NCBI GenBank assembly: GCA_000403295.2
Contig: KE159611.1
Location: 129,456 to 193,455, forward strand
Length of the DNA: 64,000 bases
Direction: 5' to 3'
Origin: Lachnospiraceae bacterium M18-1
Lineage (GTDB): Bacteria > Bacillota > Clostridia > Lachnospirales > Lachnospiraceae
In this document: in pieces, positions 27,378 through 35,884 of the stretch
Layout of the letters: every line of letters begins with the position of its first letter
Position numbering within the stretch: the stretch's first letter is position 1
The notes under the pieces: generated by a model
Databases searched by the model: none
What the model was told of the DNA's origin: nothing
What the model saw: only the letters and a program-made list of their open reading frames with translations
Translations under genes and position numbers: made by a program

Positions 27378-28925
27378 TCACGGTGTGCCTTCCGTATTTT
27401 GTGTATCAGCCGGGCCGTATATAATCTCATTCATGGTATTCTGTATCGTGTCTTCATTCTGGGTCATAATGGCGCTGTTCATCCGGTCCGTATCAGCCGG
27501 ATCGTCTGACAGAACGCCTACTCCGTAAGTCTCCGGCACAGCCATATACTGGCTGTAATTGATCGCGTCCCGGCTCACTTCCTGGCCGTTTTCCGTAACC
27601 ACCTTCCAGAGCTGGGCTGTGATCTCAGGATGTGCATAACTCTGTATCGCATAATAGCCAATGTAATTCTCTGTTGCTACGAAACGCTTTCCTTCCGTAC
27701 CTTCGCTCTCTGCACTGTCGCTTATAAATGTCAGCGTGCGGTCTGGGCTTCTAGTCTCTTTTCCATAAATATTAAAAGTCAGGTTGCCTTCTGAGAGCAC
27801 GGCCTGAATGTAGATCGGAGAATCCAGATTATTTTTAAATACCAGATCCAGCAGGTCGTCTGCAATGGCTGCGTCCTTGGACGCCTCCACATAAGACACC
27901 AGCATGGAGTGGGGATAGCGCTCCACAATCTCCAGCTCTGCAAATAGTAATGCATTATAAAGGGTAGAGGACACCTGGCAGATACCGCCGCCCATAGTCT
28001 GCACCACTGTATTGCTCTCGTAGGAGTCTGCCTCAGCATAGCCGTTTTCAATGGTGTAGGGCTCCATGGCCTCATTAGCCGACTGTTCTTCACCCGGCCG
28101 CAGCAGTATTCCGTTTAAATGATTCGCGCCGGATTCCACATTCTTCGTCCGGCCTTCCCCGCTCTCTCCATAATATGTAGTATAGCTTCCCAGAATATCC
28201 GTCAATCCGGCCAGATCTTCCTCTGTCACAGGGGCGTCCTTTTTTTCTATGACCGCCTGTACCTGACCCGGTTTTCCGTCCCAGTCGTCATTCAGAAACT
28301 GGGTCAGGTTCTCAATCGTCTGTTCCGTATTCAGGACTTCCCCTTCATGCGACTCGGTCACCTGGGCACCTTCCGGTGCCTGCACGATCGCGGCATTCAC
28401 CGGTGTTTCCAAAAAAGCCTGCGAACGTGAGGAAAGTATCTTGGCTGCTTCCTTCTGTCCCAGCTCATATTCCAGGGGAATACGATGCTTCAGCTTCTTC
28501 TTTTCCGCCTTTTTTATCATCTTATAAGACTGAGTCGTATTTCCGTTCTTTCCGAACTCCACGGCATTGTCCACTGCTTCTTCAATCTTCGGCGAGGAAA
28601 GCCCTAACTCTTTCAGAGATGCTTCGAACTCTTCCCCCTCGGCAATCTTTAATGTCACCACGACCGCGCCGCAGTCGGTCACCTCTTTTTGGACTGCGCC
28701 CAGGGCTTCCTCCCGGCTCATCCCTGAAACATCCGTATGGCCCACAGAAACACCGGAGAGAATCCTGCCGTCATCGTTCTTTTTAACGTAACTGCTCAGC
28801 ACCGCCTGTGTCCCGGCAAACACTGCCGCCGCACAGACCAGAACCATTCCCATCAGGCACAGGCCGCGCAATGTCTGACGGCGGATCCGCCTGCGTCTTC
28901 TGCGCCGTTTCCTCTTTGTAGTCAT
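27378..28925 (-). CDS. VanW-family protein with peptidoglycan-binding-like domains
   Basis: A 515-residue membrane-anchored protein. A basic start (TTKRKRRRRRRRIRRQTLRG) precedes a transmembrane segment (about residues 25-45). Two PG_binding_4-type repeats follow (about 60-130 and 180-250), then the VanW domain with GGGICQVSSTLYNALLFAE at about 320. Proteins like this are common in Firmicutes and are not resistance genes by themselves; a role in envelope assembly is assumed. AAAGGTGATTGAG lies before the ATG. Confidence 0.93.
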   Translation of the reverse strand: MTTKRKRRRRRRRIRRQTLRGLCLMGMVLVCAAAVFAGTQAVLSSYVKKNDDGRILSGVSVGHTDVSGMSREEALGAVQKEVTDCGAVVVTLKIAEGEEFEASLKELGLSSPKIEEAVDNAVEFGKNGNTTQSYKMIKKAEKKKLKHRIPLEYELGQKEAAKILSSRSQAFLETPVNAAIVQAPEGAQVTESHEGEVLNTEQTIENLTQFLNDDWDGKPGQVQAVIEKKDAPVTEEDLAGLTDILGSYTTYYGESGEGRTKNVESGANHLNGILLRPGEEQSANEAMEPYTIENGYAEADSYESNTVVQTMGGGICQVSSTLYNALLFAELEIVERYPHSMLVSYVEASKDAAIADDLLDLVFKNNLDSPIYIQAVLSEGNLTFNIYGKETRSPDRTLTFISDSAESEGTEGKRFVATENYIGYYAIQSYAHPEITAQLWKVVTENGQEVSRDAINYSQYMAVPETYGVGVLSDDPADTDRMNSAIMTQNEDTIQNTMNEIIYGPADTQNTEGTP

Positions 28926-29004
28926 CTTTTCTCAATCACCTTTTTGGTCATATCAGTATAAGTAGAGATTCAGACAAGCAAAACCTAAGGCTCTTTGATG
29001 TCAC

Positions 29005-29106
29005 TTATACTAAGTAAGGAATTATCGTCGTTGCTACCATTGCGAATATCACAAGCAATATCAAAGCCGCCGCAATCTTGCGAAACTTTTTATTATAAAA
29101 ATTCAT
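29005..29106 (-). CDS. Tiny single-pass membrane protein
   Basis: A 33-residue open frame below the usual length limits. It reads MNFYNKKFRKIAAALILLVI then a short tail FAMVATTIIPYLV: a basic start and one transmembrane helix. AAAAAAGGAG lies 9 nt before the ATG. Very similar tiny proteins occur beside housekeeping genes in Lachnospiraceae, from memory. Function unknown. Confidence 0.65.
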   Translation of the reverse strand: MNFYNKKFRKIAAALILLVIFAMVATTIIPYLV

Positions 29107-29304
29107 GATTTCCAACTCCTTTTTTGAAACTGCCGTTTACTGCATTTTATTAAGACTGTGGCTATTCCTTTGCATATGACTGCTATTCTGAATAGTTACA
29201 TAAGATTTTAGCATTTTACATACCCTTTTTCAACCATTTCATAAAAGTTCATGTCATGTCATCACAAACGATCGCCGTTGCTGTGAGCCCCCGGTGAGGA
29301 TGTG

Positions 29305-29500
29305 GTTACTGTTCACACCCTTTGGGTGCTCCAGTAACAGTAGCCAGCCCATTTTAAGTCGCCTTCGGCGGTCCTAAGCGCCAGCGACGCTTGTTTAGGA
29401 CGGACCGGAACGGAGTGTAGACGGGCTGGATATTATTGCAAATGCTACTTTATTGGCCGGACGCCGTGCAGCAGGTGCACGACGCCGTGTGAACAGTAAC
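29305..29500. repeat. MITE-like element, copy 1 (196 bp)
   Basis: Bounded by perfect 14-bp inverted repeats, GTTACTGTTCACAC at the left and its complement at the right. Flanks GGATGTG (29298-29304) and GGATGCG (29501-29507) look like a target duplication with one mismatch. Inside are hairpins CACCC/GGGTG, CGCC/GGCG and CCAGCCC/GGGCTGG. It carries 49 extra bases (about 29364-29415) absent from the other two copies, themselves a hairpin. It sits just upstream of the SRP RNA promoter. Confidence 0.88.
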
Positions 29501-29539
29501 GGATGCGAACAGAAAATTTGTTTTCTGCTGCCCAATGCA

Positions 29540-29568
29540 TTGACATTTTCTCAAAAACCATGTAAAAT
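29540..29568 (+). promoter_or_regulatory. Promoter of the SRP RNA gene
   Basis: TTGACA (29540-29545) and TAAAAT (29563-29568) with 17-nt spacing, immediately upstream of the RNA start near 29575. Confidence 0.9.
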
Positions 29569-29574
29569 TAAATC

Positions 29575-29840
29575 TCGTGCAGCCGGGGTGTTAGCGGTAC
29601 CTTGTACCTGCAATCCGCTATAGCAGGGGTGATATTACGCTGAGGGTGCTGATCTGCAAAGCCGCCCTTGGAAAGTGGCGATGAAGATCCGGGTCTCATG
29701 CGACGGGAATCTGTGAACCGTGTCAGGTCGGGAACGAAGCAGCACTAAGCAGAACCTTCCGGGTGTTGTGAGGGTGCCTGGGTCGAGTTAACTGCCAAGG
29801 TAACGTTTGTGGAGATGCATTCGAAGCGTAATGCACGAAA
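29575..29840 (+). ncRNA. ffs: Signal recognition particle RNA, large bacterial type
   Basis: The core (about 29719-29790) has GTGTCAGGTCGGGAACGAAG and CAGCACTAAG, the conserved helix 8 with the SRP54 (Ffh) binding loops. The 5' part has GCGGTACCTTGTACCTGCAA, the Alu-type domain of Gram-positive SRP RNA. The ends close on each other: TCGTGCA at 29575-29581 pairs with TGCACGA at 29832-29838. Length about 265 nt fits the Bacillus/clostridial form. It guides secretory and membrane proteins to the translocon. Confidence 0.95.
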
Positions 29841-29858
29841 AAAATGAATAGATTATGC

Positions 29859-29910
29859 GAAAAGCCGCCTGATATGTCATTGTGCAACTATCAGTCAGCT
29901 TTTCTTTTTT
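29859..29910 (+). terminator. Terminator after SRP RNA, overlapping the end of tadA
   Basis: Stem GAAAAGC..CTGATA (29859-29874) with TATCAG..GCTTTTC (29889-29904) followed by TTTTTT (29905-29910). It lies within the last codons of the convergent tadA gene. Confidence 0.8.
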
Positions 29911-30431
29911 GCCTTCTGCCGTTCCCGCAGTTCCCGAAAAAACTGCTTCATCATCTCGCTGCATTCCTCGCCCAGGACTCCGACTGTCAGTTCTGCCTGA
30001 TGGTTAAATTCTTTCATATCCAGCAGGTTCACAATGGATCCGGCGCAGCCTGCCTTGGGATTTGTGCACCCCACCACCACCCTCGGAATCCGGGCCTGCA
30101 CAATGGCGCCGGAACACATCTGGCAGGGTTCCAGAGTGACGTACATCGTACACTCCTCCAGACGCCAGTCGTCTATTTTTCTGCAAGCCTTCCGGATAGC
30201 GGTCAGTTCTGCATGGGCCAGCGTATTTTTATCCACCGTGCGGCGGTTGTAGCCTCTGCCGATGATCTTATCCCGGTACACGATCACACAGCCAATAGGA
30301 ACTTCCTCCAATGCGTAGGCTTTCTTCGCCTGGCGGATTGCCTCCCGCATATATTTTTCATCCTTCTTGATGTCCTTCTCCTGATAAGATGCGGGATTCC
30401 TGTTTGAATCCGTTCTATTATTTGAATCCAT
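29895..30431 (-). CDS. tadA: tRNA-specific adenosine deaminase TadA
   Basis: A 178-residue zinc deaminase. HAELTAIRKA supplies the zinc His and catalytic Glu and PCQMCSGAI the two zinc Cys. It converts wobble adenosine 34 of arginine tRNA to inosine. The start at 30431 follows AAAGGCGG; about 27 residues before MREAIRQAKKAY are an Asn/Asp/Lys-rich extension, so a later start is possible. The 3' end is convergent with the SRP RNA. Confidence 0.93.
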   Translation of the reverse strand: MDSNNRTDSNRNPASYQEKDIKKDEKYMREAIRQAKKAYALEEVPIGCVIVYRDKIIGRGYNRRTVDKNTLAHAELTAIRKACRKIDDWRLEECTMYVTLEPCQMCSGAIVQARIPRVVVGCTNPKAGCAGSIVNLLDMKEFNHQAELTVGVLGEECSEMMKQFFRELRERQKAKKKS

Positions 30432-30601
30432 ACGGCCGCCTTTCTGCAGTTTTTCTGCCAACACATGAATCAACTTTTCTCCTGATCTTTCTGCCTGGCC
30501 TGTTCTGGTTCTTGTTCTCTCAATCTGCATATCCGGGCAGTTCTTTTTCCCTGCCGCATTGAATACACTATTGATAGAAATGACAAAACTGGAGGCAAAT
30601 T

Positions 30602-32014
30602 ATGAAACCAGGTATTTTCTATCTTTATGAATATAATAATTCGCAAAAACTCCGCAACGCCGGTTTCCTGAAAATCACCCGGTATTACCACTCCTGTACA
30701 CTGATGCTCAATGCCCGGGGGATTCCTGCTGCCTATTCGGATACGATAAAACTCTGTGCATTTTATCAGGAAAATGGTCAGGCCAATTCTGCTGTTCTGG
30801 CAGAAATCACCTGTGCGAACCGGGCATTTTCGGCAAGGCTCAATTCTGCAGAATCACGATTTCCAAAGGGGCGTACACTGGACATGATCGACGGATTTTT
30901 TCTCCCCCTTCCGAACGGTCATGTACTTGCCACAGCCGCTCCCGGTATAACAGTAGATACGGAAAAACTGCTTGCTGCGTCCTCAGAACGCGCCGCATCT
31001 GAAATAGATATTTCGGATGAATCTTCTTCGAGCGAAAATTCCTCTGATGCCTTATCGGACGAAGCACCCCCGTCCCGCAGAGACACGAATCCGAAGACGC
31101 CCTTTGGGTATACCTTATCGGACGAAGTCCGCCCGTCCCGCGGGGGCATGAATCAAGGGATGCCTTTTGGGTATACTTTCGCGGAATTAGAAGCAGAATC
31201 GCTTCAAGAATGCGGCACTGAGGAACCGGAAGCGCCTGATCCTACCGGCAGCGGACCGAAAAACTCAGAAAACACTGCTCCGCCTGAACAGAACTCCTCT
31301 GCGGAACAGAATATCCCAAATGAACAGGATATACCTGCCGAACAAAAATGCAGCTCTGAACCGGACTATAAATCTGAACCGGAGTGTCCGTCCGAACTAT
31401 GCGCTCCTGCGGAGCAGACTCCCCATGACGGACAAAACCCGGCAACGGAACAGCCCTCACATGTCGAACAAAATCCGTCTGCAGAACAACCCTCTTGCGG
31501 CGGACAGAATCCGGACGCAGAGCCGTCCTCTTGCAGCGGACAAAATCCGGACACAGAGCAGTTTTCTTGCAACAAACAGAATCCGGACACAGAGCAATAC
31601 TCTTGCAGCGGGCAGAATCCGGACACAGAGCAGTTTTCTTGCAACAAACAGAATCCGGGCGCAAACCAGGATTCCTCTGCAAAGCAGATTTCTCCCACAC
31701 AGACCGTTAAAAAAATACAGCGTTCGGATATGACAATCCTGCCGCGGAGATATTGGCACCTTGCCAACAACAGCTTCCTTCTCCACGGGTATCACAATTA
31801 TCATCATCTGATCCTGATTGAAAAGGACGGTCACTACTGGCTCGGCGTCCCCGGCATCTATGATCCCCGCGAGGCCCGGGCCGCTAGGTTGTTTGGATTC
31901 CCGCAGTTTACCGATTCCTATAATGATTCCCTGCAGCTTACAGATGAAGAGTGCAATCCGCACGAAAACTTTGGATACTGGTGCTGTTACCTCAAGTCAA
32001 ATCCGCCGCAGTGA
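30602..32014 (+). CDS. Hypothetical protein with 12-residue tandem repeats (DUF6128-like ends)
   Basis: A 470-residue cytoplasmic-looking protein with three parts. Residues 1-125 form a folded domain (GIFYLYEYNNSQKLRNAGFL). The middle, about 130-360, is acidic, Pro/Gln/Ser-rich and disordered, with two 20-residue repeats near LSDEAPPSRRD and LSDEVRPSRGG, and seven 12-residue repeats of the type QNPDTEQFSCNK at 31433-31684. The C-terminal part, about 375-470, is Trp/Tyr/His-rich (RRYWHLANNSFLLHGYHNYH). The ends resemble a Lachnospiraceae-specific domain. CTGGAGG is before the ATG. Function unknown. Confidence 0.8.
   Translation: MKPGIFYLYEYNNSQKLRNAGFLKITRYYHSCTLMLNARGIPAAYSDTIKLCAFYQENGQANSAVLAEITCANRAFSARLNSAESRFPKGRTLDMIDGFFLPLPNGHVLATAAPGITVDTEKLLAASSERAASEIDISDESSSSENSSDALSDEAPPSRRDTNPKTPFGYTLSDEVRPSRGGMNQGMPFGYTFAELEAESLQECGTEEPEAPDPTGSGPKNSENTAPPEQNSSAEQNIPNEQDIPAEQKCSSEPDYKSEPECPSELCAPAEQTPHDGQNPATEQPSHVEQNPSAEQPSCGGQNPDAEPSSCSGQNPDTEQFSCNKQNPDTEQYSCSGQNPDTEQFSCNKQNPGANQDSSAKQISPTQTVKKIQRSDMTILPRRYWHLANNSFLLHGYHNYHHLILIEKDGHYWLGVPGIYDPREARAARLFGFPQFTDSYNDSLQLTDEECNPHENFGYWCCYLKSNPPQ
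31433..31684 (+). repeat. Seven in-frame 36-bp tandem repeats
   Basis: Codes for seven copies of a 12-residue unit (consensus QNPDTEQxSCxx) inside the hypothetical protein at 30602-32014. The middle copies are nearly identical at DNA level, so copy number may vary between strains. Confidence 0.85.
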
Positions 32015-32038
32015 GCTGACGGGACATTGAATAACCAC

Positions 32039-33448
32039 TCACACAATCCCGTTCAGCTCCTGGTAAAGCCGTTTTGCATAGCTGTCAGTCATTCCGCAGA
32101 CATAATCTGTCACAAGAAGCAGGCGGAGATAAAGCTTCTCCGCTTCGCTTTTTCCCTTTGCCTGATGGTGGTAGGCATTTACATAATTATCTGAGATAAA
32201 GGAAAATACCCTGGTATCCATAGAAGTCGGCTTTTTTCCCGTGTCGTAGTAAAGCACTGCCGATACCAGCTTATCCATCAGGAAATCCAGGATCACGCCC
32301 TCCGCGATCTCCATTTTATAAATGTCATTGGAACAAAATACTTTTTTATACGCCATTTTCCCGAGCAGATTCATTAACTTTTCGCCATAAGTCCCACGGA
32401 AAAGGTTTTTGTCGTATTCGCCCTTCATGATCCTCTCATAATTAGAAGTAAAACCATCAGTCGCACAGGTGATCAGCACACCCTGAAGCCGTACTACCCA
32501 GTTTTTAACCGCATAGCTCTCCGGATTCCAAATTCCTTTTTCCAGCCCCCGCTGATAGTAAACCTGCAGCTTTTCCAGCGCGTCAAATCCGGGGCAGCGG
32601 CATCCTTCTCCCAGCTTTTTCAGTTCCTCCACCAGCATGTTATAGGTGATATAGCCTTTTACAAATGCATCCTCAATATCTGCCGTGCTGTATGCCAGGT
32701 CATCCGCAGCTTCCAGGATATAGGTCAGAGGATGCCTGTTGGAGCCGGTGCCCGTCTCACGGGAAATCTCCTCGTAAATCTCCCGCTCCGCGTAATAATA
32801 CCCCATCTTCCCGTCCTTGATGTTTCCCGTCGTCTTATCAATCCCTGTAGACGGAACCGGATATTTAACAATAGTATCCAACAGAGCGCAGGTCAGATTC
32901 ATTCCATTTTCATCCACCAGATAATGCAGTCTCGTAACAAGCCGCAGGGCCTGTGCATTTCCCTCAAAGTGGTAAAAATCCTCCTTCATCTGAGGCTCCA
33001 GAATGTTCTCCACTGGCTTCCCGTAATATTCCAGACTTTTCAGGTTCCTTTCAAACCACTCCCGGATGGCCAGCTCTCCAAAATGTCCGAAGGGCGGGTT
33101 TCCGATATCATGGATCAGTCCTGCGCACTGGAGGATATGGCAGATATCCTCCTTCATCTGCATCGTAAACCCGGAATCCATATCTCCGGTCAAAAGCTTC
33201 TGCCCGATATTCTGCCCTAATGATTTTGCGAAAGAAGAGACTTCCAGGGAATGGGTCAGCCTTGTCCGGATAAAATCACTTTTATCCAGTGGAAATACCT
33301 GTGTCTTGTCCTGCAGTCTCCGAAAAGACGCGCTGCCGATGATCCGGTGATAATCCTTTTCAAATTCACTTCTCAGGTCGGCGGATCTTTTCGCCGTATA
33401 GTAGCCGCCCCGCATACGCTTTGCAGAAAGCAGTGTATTCCATTCCAT
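32039..33448 (-). CDS. dgt: Deoxyguanosinetriphosphate triphosphohydrolase-like protein
   Basis: A 469-residue HD-domain protein of dGTPase type. RLTHSLEVSSFAK supplies the first His, LIHDIGNPPFGHFGE the HD pair and following His/Glu, and LEAADDLAYSTADIEDA the last Asp. The start MEWNTLLSAKRMRGGYYT at 33448 follows GGGAG. The family splits dNTPs into nucleoside and triphosphate and helps to control the dNTP pool. Convergent with the repeat protein gene on the left. Confidence 0.93.
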   Translation of the reverse strand: MEWNTLLSAKRMRGGYYTAKRSADLRSEFEKDYHRIIGSASFRRLQDKTQVFPLDKSDFIRTRLTHSLEVSSFAKSLGQNIGQKLLTGDMDSGFTMQMKEDICHILQCAGLIHDIGNPPFGHFGELAIREWFERNLKSLEYYGKPVENILEPQMKEDFYHFEGNAQALRLVTRLHYLVDENGMNLTCALLDTIVKYPVPSTGIDKTTGNIKDGKMGYYYAEREIYEEISRETGTGSNRHPLTYILEAADDLAYSTADIEDAFVKGYITYNMLVEELKKLGEGCRCPGFDALEKLQVYYQRGLEKGIWNPESYAVKNWVVRLQGVLITCATDGFTSNYERIMKGEYDKNLFRGTYGEKLMNLLGKMAYKKVFCSNDIYKMEIAEGVILDFLMDKLVSAVLYYDTGKKPTSMDTRVFSFISDNYVNAYHHQAKGKSEAEKLYLRLLLVTDYVCGMTDSYAKRLYQELNGIV

Positions 33449-33555
33449 GATCTGTGTTCTCCCTTCATTCGTCCCCATACCGAACAGCAGCCCCATATAA
33501 AACAGGACTGTTCTTTCCTGCCTGCTTTTTTCAGAATTGCTGCTGTTCCAATATT

Positions 33556-34890
33556 TTAATCCAGATAGATCGGCGGTTCATAATCTCTTCCGAGAAGTGT
33601 CTTCTTCCGTTCCTGATACCCAAGGAACGCCCACTCCGTCATATCTGTCCAGCCATGCTGAAAGCGGTCATAGACCTGTACATATCCGATCCTGGTAGGA
33701 TGCATCCGCACACTGTTCGTCTGATATTCACGGCCTGTATATGGATTCATCTCTCCAAGCTCCAGATTCTCCTCCGCATCCTCATAACGGATGACCGGTT
33801 CAAAATCTTCCGGCTCCGGTTCTTCCTCCACCTCTTCCAGCCTTGCAGCAGGAACCGGATCCGGTGCTGCCGGAACTACCGGAACAGCCTGAACCGAATC
33901 CTTCTTCGGATGAATGGTCTCCTCCAGCTCGTCCAGTTCCTTATGGATCATGTACAGTTCTCCAATCGTCATATCCCGTTCTTCTGCAGCTGCTGTCTCT
34001 TTCGGCGTATCCGTACCTGCTCCCGTCTCCTGCCTCTGCTCTTCTGCACCGCCGTCCCTCCTGGTACTGTCCACGGTCACTATATCGTCATCGGCTTTGT
34101 ACTCTCCTGCGCCGCTTTCTTCTCCTGCACTGTCTACCGCACCCGTTACTGCATCCCATTTTTCCTTCTCTGCTTTTTCCGCTGCGGCAAGAATCGCCTT
34201 CCTGTCAATCCTCTTTGTCTTAAAACCTCCATATAAAAGATCCGCCTCATCCAGATCCTCCGAATCCTCAGGATCCAGAATATCCAGTTCCAGCAGTTCC
34301 TCCCCGTCGTCGTAATCCGCCTCTTCCTCCGAAGCTTCTGAAATGCTAAAAGGCTCTGCCGGAGCTTCTCCCGTTTCGTTAGTATATGCATCTCCCGGGG
34401 ATGGCTCCTGAGCGCTGACAGGCGCTGCCGTTCCCTCATTGTATGCCTCTTCTGAGACTGGTTCCCGGCCGCTGGCGGGCACTGCCGCTTCCTCCGCATT
34501 GTCCGTTTCCGGCGCCGCTTTTTCCTTCGTATCCTGGTCAAACACAAGCACCTGCTGATAAAAGCCCTCTTCTGAACTTTCTTTTTTCTTCCTTGGCTGC
34601 ACCTTCGGATGCTTTACATATTTTAAAAGAAGTTCTTCCATCGGTTCTGCCTTTTCTCCCTCTTCATTTTCCACCGGGAAAATACTCAGCTGAAAAGGAC
34701 AGCCCAAAATCTTTGCAATCATGCGCATATCCTTTTCCTGGAAATTATCTCTTCCAAGACGCTGCGTCAGATTCTGCCGGGACATTTTCTTCCCCGTAGT
34801 ATCTTCGATCAATTCTGCCAGTTCTTTTATTGTCATTCCTTTACGGCTTAAAATGATCTTGACCTGCTCGCCAAATGACAAAACTTCCAT
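33556..34890 (-). CDS. XRE-like helix-turn-helix protein with long acidic linker
   Basis: A 444-residue protein. The first 65 residues are a helix-turn-helix of the XRE type (VKIILSRKGMTIKELAELIE, MSRQNLTQRLG). Residues about 90-370 are disordered and very rich in Glu, Ala, Asp and Pro. The last 70 residues are conserved-looking (EMNPYTGREYQTNSVRMHPT, YDRFQHGWTDMTEWAFLGYQ). Two ends joined by an acidic tether suggest DNA binding linked to some other interaction. Own promoter at 34977-35005; GAGGAGG before the ATG. Not recognised by name. Confidence 0.82.
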   Translation of the reverse strand: MEVLSFGEQVKIILSRKGMTIKELAELIEDTTGKKMSRQNLTQRLGRDNFQEKDMRMIAKILGCPFQLSIFPVENEEGEKAEPMEELLLKYVKHPKVQPRKKKESSEEGFYQQVLVFDQDTKEKAAPETDNAEEAAVPASGREPVSEEAYNEGTAAPVSAQEPSPGDAYTNETGEAPAEPFSISEASEEEADYDDGEELLELDILDPEDSEDLDEADLLYGGFKTKRIDRKAILAAAEKAEKEKWDAVTGAVDSAGEESGAGEYKADDDIVTVDSTRRDGGAEEQRQETGAGTDTPKETAAAEERDMTIGELYMIHKELDELEETIHPKKDSVQAVPVVPAAPDPVPAARLEEVEEEPEPEDFEPVIRYEDAEENLELGEMNPYTGREYQTNSVRMHPTRIGYVQVYDRFQHGWTDMTEWAFLGYQERKKTLLGRDYEPPIYLD

Positions 34891-34976
34891 GGTTTTCCTC
34901 CTCTTTCATTTTCCGTATATTTTTACTATGAAGAATATCCTCATAGAAATTTTTCCGTTTCAATTGCACTTTTTTC

Positions 34977-35005
34977 ATTTTATCAAATCACTTTTTAGCC
35001 GTCAA
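34977..35005 (-). promoter_or_regulatory. Promoter of the XRE-like gene
   Basis: On the minus strand TTGACG (35000-35005), 17 nt, TAAAAT (34977-34982), about 87 bp upstream of the ATG. Confidence 0.8.
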
Positions 35006-35052
35006 CTGTTCTTACAAAAATCCGACAAGTCAGATGACAAAAAAGGTTAGAA

Positions 35053-35098
35053 CAAAAAAGCCATTACTATTCGCGGCCTGACCGGCCGCTCATAGTAA
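35053..35098 (-). terminator. Terminator of the ktrAB operon
   Basis: Stem TTACTAT..CGGCC (35064-35078) with GGCCG..ATAGTAA (35083-35098), then a T-run on the minus strand (A at 35054-35059). It follows the ktrA stop by about 20 bp. Confidence 0.85.
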
Positions 35099-35119
35099 CG
35101 ACATCTGCCCAAATCGCTG

Positions 35120-35761
35120 TTATAATTTTTCCAGTGTTGCGTTGGAGCCTATGAGCATCAGGATCATCCCCTCTGTCAGCGGCACATCCGGATTGGGAGT
35201 AATCTCCACATGATCCCCCTCCTTGATCCCAACAACATTCACTTCATGGGACCTTCTCACATCCAGTTCCTTCAAGGTCTTTCCCACCCAATAAGGGGGT
35301 GTCTGTATCTCCACTACGCTATAATCCGGCGATAGAGAAATCCAGTCCGCAAAGTTCGCAGACAGCAGATTCTTCGCAATCCGCTTTCCCATCTCTACCT
35401 CAGGAAATACGATCGTATCTGCGCCGATCTTCCGCAGCACAGCGGCATGCCTTTCGTCCCGCGCCTTACAAAGCACACGTGGAATCCCGATCTCTTTCGC
35501 CACCAGGGCTGCCATAATGCTGGCCTCCATATCCTCCGCCACGGCCACTACCACACCGTCAAAATTGTTCAGTCCAAGAGAGGGGAGCAGGTCCGGGTTG
35601 CCGATATCTGCCTGCATGGCATAGGTTACCAGGTCTGCCACCTCATTGACGCGTTCCATGTCCTGATCCACCGCCACAACATCGCATCCCAGCTGCTGCA
35701 GCGTAACCGCCACACTTGCACCGAATCCTCCCAATCCCAATACAATGAATTGTTTTTTCAT
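35120..35761 (-). CDS. ktrA: Potassium uptake regulatory protein KtrA (TrkA-N/TrkA-C)
   Basis: A 213-residue cytoplasmic RCK protein. The N-terminal Rossmann domain has VLGLGGFGASVA (about residues 7-18) and VVAVDQDMERV, which bind a nucleotide; the C-terminal TrkA-C domain follows (about 140-213). It forms the gating ring of the KtrB channel; ATP opens and ADP or c-di-AMP closes such complexes. AAAGGAAC precedes the ATG. The gene follows ktrB. Confidence 0.94.
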   Translation of the reverse strand: MKKQFIVLGLGGFGASVAVTLQQLGCDVVAVDQDMERVNEVADLVTYAMQADIGNPDLLPSLGLNNFDGVVVAVAEDMEASIMAALVAKEIGIPRVLCKARDERHAAVLRKIGADTIVFPEVEMGKRIAKNLLSANFADWISLSPDYSVVEIQTPPYWVGKTLKELDVRRSHEVNVVGIKEGDHVEITPNPDVPLTEGMILMLIGSNATLEKL

Positions 35762-35884
35762 AGTCTGTTCCTTTCACTGTTACTATCCAAATTACACTCT
35801 GACCATAAACACAGCCGCCGTACACGCAAGATCTGAAATGCAGTATGCACCCGGTCTGTACCGTCTTTCTTTACATCTCCTGTG

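Noticed and set aside
27378..28925. Vancomycin resistance locus
   Set aside because: VanW- and VanY-type proteins are widespread in susceptible Firmicutes and no vanH, ligase or vanX gene is present.
31433..31684. Possible CRISPR array
   Set aside because: Units are contiguous 36-bp coding repeats without unique spacers and lie in frame inside a protein gene.
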